Positions 1 to 10,500 of a stretch of DNA of 64,000 nt are shown here, piece after piece. Under the pieces are notes generated by a model. The model had not been told where the DNA came from and made no database searches. It saw only the letters and a program-made list of their open reading frames with translations. Origin of the DNA: Acholoe squamosa. Its lineage: Eukaryota; Annelida; Polychaeta; Phyllodocida; Polynoidae. The stretch's first letter is position 1. Each line of letters opens with the position of its first letter. Location: NCBI GenBank assembly GCA_949317995.1, contig OX439045.1, forward strand, positions 9,780,174-9,844,173, read 5' to 3'. Made by a program: the position numbers and the translations under genes.

Positions 1-1598
1 CAGGGAGCACTTCTCTATAATACAGCATGGTGATGGCAATGATCGGTGAATAGAAACCCGCATTAGAGTGAGAGAGGGAAAGGGAAGGAATTATCTACCG
101 GTAATATTGGTATGCTTTTAAAGATATTTGGGGAGAGTGTGGGGGAAAGAAATAGGCGCCTAGTGGGAGTGATTGACACCCATTGGCTTAAACATCACAG
201 CTTCACCGAAGGACCGACTCTTCATCGAGAGAAAAAAAGAGCAGTAGAATACTGGGATACATGCTGAGTTTGGGGGAAATCCAGTGCCCTATGATTTTTT
301 GAAGAAAAAAAAGTACTTAAGGGAACTTCAAGGCGAAACTAGGCAATTTGCACATGACAACTTCACACTTGATACTTGTGCTAAACTTCATATATGGCAT
401 CTTGCAGCCACTGACTCAATCCATCAGGTAAAGATTGTGTGTGTGTAAGCCTTTCAGATTCTAAGCATTTGATAAGAATAACACAACAGCTAGTGAAATC
501 GAATGGGAAAAAAAATATTAAATTTGCTCTGAATTCTTCAGCTTGTATTCCAATTTTCACAACTGCTTTTCCTCTTCTCTTTGCTCACCTGCCTAGACTA
601 CAGATTAGGTAGATAACTTCCCAATGACTGAGGGCAACCTACATGTCCACCAGCTTCTAGTTATAGATAGATAAGAATGATTTTTGATACACAAAAGAGA
701 AATTAGTTCTCACGGAAAGCCTAATACGATATCTAATATCGTCACTTGGCTACATGTCGCGACGGGCACCAGTATGGAATTCGCAAGACTAGGCAACATT
801 CACGTACAAATGCCATATATAAGCACATGGAATACAAACAGACTATTCTCATGAGTTTGGCCTAATTTTAACTAGAAAAGAAAAACTGTGGTACACTTTC
901 AAGATTTGAGTTGTGTAATATCTAGCTTACTTTTTAACACCATATGGGAAGAAAATTGGGAAAATCATTCTTCCCTATAATTTGATGAAATGAAAGAATT
1001 AATGTTGTAGAATTAAGTATAAATTTAGGCCAAACTCCTGAAAATCGACTTAATGGGCACCGACTACATATGATGGTTCCACACGCGTACTAGTGTGGGC
1101 GCGGCATTATTAATTAAGCTTGTACAGGTATGAATGTGTTGAACACATGAACTGGCTGGCCGAGAAAGAAAAATATTAATACACAACTAATTAAAAATCA
1201 AATATACACAAAAGCCCATCTCTCTATCATTACAAACAGCACTTCTTATCTACCAAGGGAGCATCAATTATTCTGCTTCATCAAATTGACCATGTTTTCA
1301 AATTTCTGTGATAACAACCCAATTTCTGTCCTACATAAATTATGCTTTTGAATTAAAAGCGATAACGAAGAGTGTCACCCAGGTGTGATCAAGATGAGGA
1401 GTAGTGCCACCTGGTGTATGAACGTGTTTTAAGAATTATGCAAAAGTCGCCCTCTGGTTTTGAGCAACGTCGTGACCGTTTAAACTTATTTTTCGTCACG
1501 ACAAGTTGATGATGATGACACTGACTGTATAGAGCAGTCCATACAGAGATGATTGTATGAGATATAGTATAATACAGAATATGTTAACTGTCACACAT
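1..1598. other. Region downstream of PIP4K2, nothing assigned
   Basis: AT-rich sequence without a supported gene, RNA or recognisable repeat copy. Open frames are short and show no family resemblance. Confidence 0.4.
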
Positions 1599-1852
1599 TA
1601 ACTCTTCAAGGGCCGCATATTTCTTTAATGCATTGTGCCATTTGATGTTCATAGTGCATAAAATGCCGCCCTGGTGAGTCTACTCACTAAGCCTACATTC
1701 TGGCATCATGCTGACCCCACGGCTTTGATACACTCCGGGAGGGCAGATGCACCAATGAAGTGCTGGCAGGCAGACTTACCAGCACTTCATTGGTGCATCA
1801 TGCCACCTGATCAGCATGATGCACCAATGCATTAGAGGTCCTTCAAGGATTA
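1599..1852. repeat. MITE family A copy (TTAA/CCCTT ends)
   Basis: Starts TTAACTCTTCAAGGGCC and ends CCTTCAAGGATTA, with internal inverted pairs including CCAATGAAGTGCTGGC facing GCCAGCACTTCATTGG (degenerate here). Family A has ends like TTAACCCTTTAAGGGCCGC and three inner palindromes. TTAA flanks plus CCC ends suit a piggyBac-like non-autonomous element; no transposase is present. Confidence 0.75.
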
Positions 1853-4039
1853 ATCAATAATGGGTATATTAACTTTGGTGTATATTATTCCTTGGACTAC
1901 ACATAATAACAATGGGTAGAACCAGTGTGCCGATTGTCTCTACACAACATGACGTAGAAGTTTCACACTGCAGATGAAATCGATATCTATCGTCACATTA
2001 CGAACCATACAAAGAAGCTACTTATCAAATGACGCTAGGTGATGCACATTACCAGGGGTATATCAGCTTATATCTAACAAATATACAACCAACATTTTAC
2101 TCTGGTAAGGGCGTATGTATACAAACATATCTGAAAGTAGCCGGTCTCAGGGGTGCGGAAAGCTGAACCTTTTGTGTAGTGTCTTTTTTTTTACCATGAC
2201 AAGAGCAAGTCACATTGAAACACAGGTGCAAGACCCTAATCCAAAGTGTAACTGTACGAATTTTGGATGATAATATCCAAAATTTTGGGTTGCCTGTGCT
2301 CTTCCTGAGCGTCCGCTGATATGCCGGACACTGAAGTCGAGGAACCCTCTCCATCAATGTGGCATCTACCATGTTACCCAGCGTATAAGGCACATCTTAA
2401 AGGATCCTTTCATCAGCTTTGATACAACAGATGGCGCTAGTGGCAACCACGCTACTTTGCCACTCCTACAGGGGCATGGCTGGGTTGGACTCCAGTACCT
2501 CTAATAGGCCCACTTGTCTGTCTCACCATTTCTTTAAATACTGATAGTGACTATAGCCAAACTATTTCTCTATGTTCAGCTTTAATTTCTAAGACATGGA
2601 GCTGTATTTTACATTAGAAATGGGCATTTTGTTGAGGGGTGTCTGTGCACTAAGGGTAAACCTATGGAGCCCTGGGAGTGGATGCTGAACATGCCCATGT
2701 AAACAGCAGGGCTACTGGGGCGCCATCTAGAGTATCAACCTGGTAAAACCAATATATACGCAAGGATAAGCTCCTGGTGCTCCTTACAGGATGAGGAAAA
2801 GTTGGGACCAGAATTTTCTCAAGGCCCCTCATAAATTCAAGAATGGTTTTAGATCATAAGGGGACATCTTAGCTACCTATAGGTTTTGAAATCTGAAAAT
2901 CCACCGAGTTGAAAAAAAGTCATTTCATTTCAAATCATTCCAAAAGTCATTTCATTTGAAATTATTCCAGCAGGTCCATGAAGTCTGGGTGCATTTTATA
3001 CACTGGGTGCGCCTTATACGCAGGATATTATGGTACGCACGTTCCCTGTATACCATCTGCCTTTAAATGATCAGATAGCACTATGGGGTAGGTTTTAGCT
3101 GTTTCTTTAACATGCATGTAGGTGTGCAACTGGCTGTACGTTGTAGATAGCAAATAAAGGTGGACAGGATTTGCTGACGACAATTCCCATAGGCTTCAAT
3201 GGTTGTTGATGTGTCCCATTACCTATAGCGAGGTGCAGGGACCTCTGTCTTCGCGACACACCACAAACACTAACAGACCTGACTATCTATAAATATGTGT
3301 TGCCCAATTGTAGCGCAGTATAATGATTTTGGTATTGGAGTAAATTGTTGACACTATCAATGCATTTTTTTTCTATCACTGTTGTACGCACCCACTGAAC
3401 TATGAACAGCACGGAGATGGGGGTAGGGTGCGCATATTTTCATACACTTATTTATATATCTATACTCATATATGTATATGCTTACATAGTTAATAAGGTT
3501 GATCTTATATATATATATAATATACTTACAATATAACTTCGTCGGCAGTCGACATCATAAGCCGTTCTTATGACAAACAAAAGGTAATGACTATCTGAAT
3601 TCAATGGGATGAAAATGTGATTACGCCATATCATATCAATCAACATCGCCTAATATGAGCTAGGATGACCAATTGCCACAGCATACGAAATGAAGCGACG
3701 TCCCCGTTCGCAATACTATACAACTACATATACATAATATTAAAATCTCCCCTGTTTCTCGACTGTTGTATATCGCTCATGCGTATACATGGTTATCTTC
3801 GACTTTGCAAGATGTATGAACTCTGCAAAACTTCTCGTAACAAACACAACAATGTTTTTGCTTTTCTCAATCAAGGAGATGCTGGCGAGCCCTAGATGTG
3901 GTACAAGCGATGAGTTTAGGGGCGCTTAGTCCATACTGAAGCACTTGTAGCGGTAGCAGTGATACATCCTTTTGACATGCGAGTATGCCATTGGCAAGAG
4001 TTTGTGCCCGACGCAGATTTCTCCGCCTGTGCTGGCGTC
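1853..4039. other. Unassigned sequence with one MITE-B scrap
   Basis: No gene is supported. A short piece at about 2985-3032 (GGGTGCGCCTTATACGCAGG followed by ATATTATGGTA) is the right end of a family B element. The rest is AT-rich with TATATA runs near 3510. Confidence 0.4.
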
Positions 4040-4045
4040 TTTATT
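4040..4045 (-). terminator. Candidate polyadenylation signal AATAAA of PIP4K2
   Basis: TTTATT on the plus strand reads AATAAA on the gene strand, about 335 nt past the stop codon. It is the nearest canonical signal found downstream of exon 8. No transcript supports it, so the 3' end stays inferred. Confidence 0.45.
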
Positions 4046-4379
4046 CACTACAAGTATCTATCTCCATTGTTGCTAAATATCCAAAGATTCTTGCATTCCT
4101 CTGCCAGAAATCTATATCACACTGATGTATAGAAATCCGAGAGAAATGCATTCGGAATTCTGAAATAAAGAACAATATGAATAATCTGGCATCTCTGTCT
4201 GAGTGATTGTCCTGCTACGGCTCCTATGACATATGCCCGCGGATCATTTTTTTTCCCGGGCTGCGGTGCTTGCTTTTTGATGCCACAGCAGCATCGTCTT
4301 GATAATGAGAAGAGTCTAGAACAAGAAGGGGAGTCTGAGGGGCACGGCAGTCAGTGACTACTGCCATAAACTGCCGGCT

Positions 4380-4564
4380 CTACTCTAATACCTTGTTAAT
4401 AAAGTCCAAAAAGCGCCGTGCATATTGCTCCGGTTTGACAGTGGAGATCTCAGCTCCGGCGCCATGTTTGACGGTCTTGGCGGCCTGCGCCGTGCGTTTC
4501 TTCATCCCGTAGTGTGTTAGTATGTCGATTAGGGCTAAGAAGTAGACCTCTCTCCGAGGGCATT
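4380..4564 (-). CDS. PIP4K2: PIP4K2 exon 8 (activation loop, C-terminus, stop)
   Basis: 185 nt; the first two bases complete a Glu codon with exon 7. It codes [19 protein letters not shown], the activation loop [20 protein letters not shown], then [20 protein letters not shown] and TAG. This is the usual type II PIP kinase C-terminus. Ala370 in TAQAAK is the position that separates type II (Ala) from type I (Glu) enzymes. The acceptor is CTTTCAG|AATGCC. Confidence 0.96.
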
Positions 4565-7500
4565 CTGAAAGAAGAAAATCACAAAGCGTGGGTTAGTAAC
4601 ATAATACAGCGAAGAACGTCATAAGGAATAGCAAAGTGGTTCTATCCAAAATGTAAATTAAACCTTTAACTCTTCAAGGCCACTTTAACATGAGTGTAAC
4701 ATGCCCAGACTAGGAATTCTTCCTGCCAGCACTTCATTGGTGCATCATACAAACTCTCTGGGAGTTTATTCAATCCGTAGGATCAGCATGATGCTTGAAT
4801 GCAGCTTTTGCGAGTTCCTCACCAGGGTTGCATTCATGCATTATGACAACCAACAGGCATGATGCATTATGCCCGCTGGTTGCAATATATCCTTAAAAAG
4901 AGTCGGCATGATACAGTACTGGCAGAAGGCAGTATGCATCCCTTACAGTGTTAAGACGGTGCATAACCTTGTCGTGCATCCAGAGACCACACCCACTGTG
5001 TATTTTTGCCCCACCCTTTACTCATTAAGGCGCCGTATGTCTTGTCTCATATTGTATCTGTGCCTCTAATCTATATCAACACATTTATAATCTTAGCAAC
5101 AGTGGGTTGTACAGTTTAAGTGGGAAAAAGTGAATCTATCGACCAGGTTTGCTTTGAATCCAATATGAATTTTATATCCGAAAACATGATCCTTATATCC
5201 AAATGAACCTTAGGCCACACCAAAAACGATAAGTTGGTCTACAGATTTTGGTTTTGAAAAAATGGTGCGAGCGAGCGATTTTTTTTTTTTTTAAGAATTT
5301 TTTGGCGTGCAATGGATTCCTAGGTGGGAAAGTGAGGCGAGCAAACAATTTTTTTTTTTTTTTTAAATTTTGACAAACATCACAAAGAGAAAACTTGTAG
5401 AAACTGAAGCGAGCGAAATCTGTAGACAAGATTTTTTTCAAAGAAAAAAAAATTGTATTTCCGAAAATATGGAGAGGTCGATCCATAGACCAACTTAAAT
5501 TTTTGGTGTGGCCTTATTGTCTCTTTAACCCTTTATCAAAGGCCTGCTAATGCATTAATGCATCATGCCCATTGGTTGGCACAATTCATCCTTCATGAAT
5601 GTAGCCCTAGTGAGTAACTCACCAGGACTACATTCATGCATCATGTCAATCCTATGCAGTTGTCATAAGCCGGCCTCGGTCATAAGCCAGGGGGTGAGTT
5701 CAGGGAAATCCTATAAGCCAATTTTAGGGCAAAATGTTCCCCATTTTCTCTTTAATCTTTTGTATTAAAACCCTGGTCATAAGCCGGGGGTAGAGTTGGG
5801 GGGAAAGTTAGAAGCCGGTTTTGGCCCAAAATAGGAAAGAAAATCTGGCTTATAAAGCAGAAGTGCATCTTGTACATTGGTCAATTTAATGCTGGCTCGC
5901 CACTCCTCCATTTTTACATAATGCCGGCCCTCCGTCCCATTAGTCTTGGCAAGACACATTAATGCCGCCCTGGCGAGAAACTCACCAGGGCAGTATTGAT
6001 ACATCATGACGGCCCATGGCCATGATGCATTAATGCATTCCCTACATCCCCTCCTTTCCCAAATCCTGACCCTGCCACTTTCAACGTCACACTTACCCTC
6101 GGCGCATTTGACTGCAAACAGTTCAAACTCGGGGTCGATATCGCCGGTAAAGGCGGGAGTGAGGGGCGGCATGGGGCAGAGCGGGCTGTCTGGTGGTGTG
6201 CCCGGCACTCCCATCTGCCCTGTGCTGCCCGTACTATCCTCGTCCTCTTCCACCACCCCGTTCTCCTCTGACTCCAGCGAGTCGTTAAGCTCCTGCTCGG
6301 CCTTGTCCAAGTCGTGGATACCAACCAACAAGCTGTAGTCCATCAGGTTCTGCTTGGTCAGAAACTACAACGAGAGAACAGGATTGATTAACTACCGTAA
6401 ACTCCCGCGTAGAAGATGCGCTGCGCGTATAAGACGCACCCCAAACTCAGCACATGCATTTTCGCGTATAAGACGCACATTTTAATGCTGATATTTGTAA
6501 ATTTAATACATTTCTATAGTAAAATTACCCCTCGTATAAGACGCACCCCCAACTTGAAGAAATCCTTATACGCGGGAGTTTACGGTATTGGTATATTTGA
6601 ACAACTCCGAAAAAAATGAGCTTGTAAACGTGACGATTTTTTGTTGTTGTTAGAAGTGCGATTAAATGGTGAAAATGGTCTCCCACAGAAAAAAGTTTTA
6701 TATTTCGAGAAGTCAATCTGGTGCTGTTTGTGGATTGCTGATAGAGGTGGGGTAAAAAATACATCAATTTTGAATTAAATTGCTATTGTGAAGATCCAGC
6801 TGCGTCCCATATATAGCATTGGATTCAATTCAGGGTGCGACTTACATGATATGCAGGGACACCTTATCTGCTAGGTTTTACAGTAGAAAGTATAACCTAC
6901 CTCTACATCGGCCTCCAATATGTTCATGTGGTGTTCCTTGCTCTCCTTACCCACGTTAATGGTGATACCGTCATTCATGAAATCGTTATCTTTGTACGTC
7001 GGCAGGTCCTTCGCCTACAAACATATAAGTTTACCCAATTATTTAAAATAGCATATATATTTAGATACAATGAATAGATTTATTAAGGGAAACTACCGTG
7101 ATGTTTCAGAACTCCATTTTAGTCCTTTCTGTTCTAGGGAGTGAGTGAGTGAGTAATAGATGTTTAACGCCATTTCGACAGCTAAGGTCATATTCATGAC
7201 GAGAACTACATTACACAATTTCACAGAGGAATGTGTTGGAGCCCGTGCATATGTGCACCACACACATCCGAGGGGATAGGAAAGAGGAGATATAGACCCT
7301 TTTAAGTGGGCTAGGGAAGCCAGCTGTTCTAGGGTGAACTGCTTTATTTTCTGTCCCATGTTCCCTGAAGGCATGGCCTTTGCACACAGCATGTGTTTCA
7401 CCACAGGACTGTAGTACATGTTATCAATTTCATCCTAGGGCTGACACACACATTAAGACTTGGCAAGCTTCTAACCAGTGCTGAATGCAGACGTCATCAA

Positions 7501-10500
7501 ATCATTACAACCAAAGGACATGATGTACTAAAGCTAAAGCTGATATGTGGATCAACACGGTAAAAGGTACGCCCGCGCACCCTCTCATGGGCGTACCTTT
7601 TACCGTGTTGATCCACATATACTCTTAAAGTGATCAATATTCATATAGGGGGGAGGGGAATAACATTTCACCTGAGATTTTATTCACTAAAAATGAATTG
7701 TTGTTCTACCCCCCCCCCTTCTCAAAAAGGGGCCCAATTATTTATTTTTCATACCCCCCCCCCCCATCATATCGATGATTGCCACCCTATCTGTTTTAAT
7801 GCATCACTGCAGGAATGGACGATGCAAGGTGACAGTATTGTCGTTACCCAGCTGGGCCATGTGCTTCCACACCTGTGGAATCTCAAACCAAACCCCCAAC
7901 ACAATGTCATTATAACAGTGATTAGTTCCTCTTAGAAACACAGGTGGAGCTGACGATCAACTGATAGTACCAGCGCTCCACACCATGTGGCAGTATTGAG
8001 AGGGTGCCATTTTCACTATCATAAATTCCCCATTCTACAAAGTCCCCATCGAAATAGTATTTGATCTTATGGGTCAACTTCTGTCTCACCAATAAACTTT
8101 GCTCTGTACGAGACATCACATCTCTGATCGCTTTTCCACATTAATAGTATATATTATCTCTTTTTCTTTCTCACCTTTTCTTTGTCGCTGGCTTCCCGTG
8201 CGACCGTTGATCCCTTGAGGTCATACTTCTTGTGGATGGTGACTCGTGGACTGAATATGTTCCTCATTACGAGCATGTACGTCTCCTGGTCGTTGACGGT
8301 GAGACGGTACATACCCAGGTACTGTGGGAGGAGCGTCTCCGCATGACGCTCCACAACATGCTGTAATAGAAGGGTGAAGGATTTTAAACATGCATATTTA
8401 AACTTTGCATATCCACTGAAAAGACACTTTTTTTTTGGAAATACAGTTAAATGGTTTGTAAATATTCTTGACTTGTGTGTATTTTTCCCATCACTGATTG
8501 GCGGACACAGGTTTCTTTTGTTTGGAAGCAGAATAACTTCATAGTTATAATTATATTGTATATATTTTTTACACATTTTTTATCATGTTTGTTAGATGAC
8601 AATCAGTGATAAACCCCAAATCTGATACAGTGCTAGCGGACATGCTCACTTTAAACCTGTAACCTCCTCTCAATCAATTAAGGTCAATTAATGTATGACC
8701 ATAGGGCCTTGATAATCCCATCACTTGGCTTGTCAAATAAAATGTCAGTCGTATCTCAAAGCGGGGGGGGGGGGGGAGAAAGATTGCGCAGGTTTGTCCC
8801 AGCCATAGCCTGGCCGGGTCTAGTATATACTGGACAATTTCAGGGGACGGACTATCGAGGTCTAACTATTCATGATACATGACTGTAGCCTGGTGAGTAA
8901 AGTCTACGCTCATTACCTGATGATAGTCTTTGAGTATCCGATGCATCTCGGCCACCTCTTCACTGACGATAGTTTTGATGACATAGCGTTTGTCATACGA
9001 GTGTAGGAAGCGGGCACCGCTGCGCCCAGGAGAGTCGACGTCTCGAGGTGCCGCCTTAGTGAGAGAGTTCTGAAATGGGACGATTATTGTGTGAAAACTT
9101 TTACAATGTATAAATTGAATATGGGAGAATAATGTCCAGACAGATACTTTTATTTGTTTATATTTTCTCCTTTTCTATCCTTTTTTCTTTTTTGAAATTT
9201 AAATTTCAAGATGTCGCCTAAATCACAGGGTGACATCATAGGAACTGGTCCCTCCCAGAGTTTAAGACACTTCCCATTTGCAAAATGTTTGAAATATTTT
9301 CCCTGAGGGGCAGTAATTCTTTTGAAATTGACCTTTTCGCCAGTCGAATATTTGACAAAATGTCGCGTCTAGACTACTGGCCCGGGTGGCCAAAGGCCTA
9401 AGATATAAGTGTCTATCCCTGTTTGGTGCGTAAAAAATATATTATCCCTGACTTTGGTAAAAACTCCAAAGACTTCCATCCCTGTGACAAAATCAGAAGA
9501 CATAATAGCAGTAGGGTGTTGACTTACCATATAGTCAGTGTCATCTATGCCAAACCGCTCACGCAGGTTTCTGAAAACTATTGGGCAGTACTCCTTAAAC
9601 TTGAAGTGGCTTGGCATATTCTCCCTGAAAATAAAACAAATTTTACATCATTAGTATCTCTCAGGTTAACACACTCTTGCAGGGACAGCATGATGCATGA
9701 ATACAGCCCTGGCTAGTCTCATACCTACCCTCTCAGGTTAACACACTCCTGCAGGGACAGCATGATGCATGAATACTGCCCTGACAAGTCTCATACCGAC
9801 CCTCTCAGGTTAACACACTCCTGCAGGGACAGCATGATGCATGAATACTGCCCTGACAAGTCTCATACCTACCCTCTCAGGTTAACACACTCCTGCAGGG
9901 ACAGCATGATGCATGAATACTGCCCTGACAAGTCTCATACCGACCCTCTCAGGTTAACACACTCCTGCAGGGACAGCATGATGCATGAATACTGCCCTGA
10001 CAAGTCTCATACCGACCCTCTCAGGTTAACACACTCCTGCAGGGACAGCATGATGCATGAATACTGCCCTGACAAGTCTCATACCGACCCTCTCAGGTTA
10101 ACACACTCCTGCAGGGACAGCATGATGCATGAATACAGCCCTGGCTAGTCTCATACCGACCCTCTCAGGTTAACACACTCCTGCAGGGACAGCATGATGC
10201 ATGAATACAGCCCTGGCTAGTCTCATACCGACCCTCTCAGGTGAACACACTCCTGCAGGGACAGCATGATGCATGAATACAGCCCTGGCTAGTCTCATAC
10301 CGACCCTCTCAGGTGAACACACTCCTGCAGGGACAGCATGATGCATGAATACTGCCCTGGCTAGTCTCATACCGACCCTCTCAGGTTAACACACTCCTGC
10401 AGGGACAGCATGATGCATGAATACAGCCCTGGCTAGTCTCATACCGACCCTCTCAGGTGAACACACTCCTGCAGGGACAGCATGATGTATGAATACTGCC

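Noticed and set aside
6004..6338. Open frames on both strands over exon 7
   Set aside because: They are shadows of the real PIP4K2 exon in other frames.
9762..10148. 128-codon plus-strand frame with a 24-residue repeat
   Set aside because: It is only the 72-bp minisatellite, whose unit is a multiple of three and lacks stops in some frames. The opposite strand also stays open (10170-10370).
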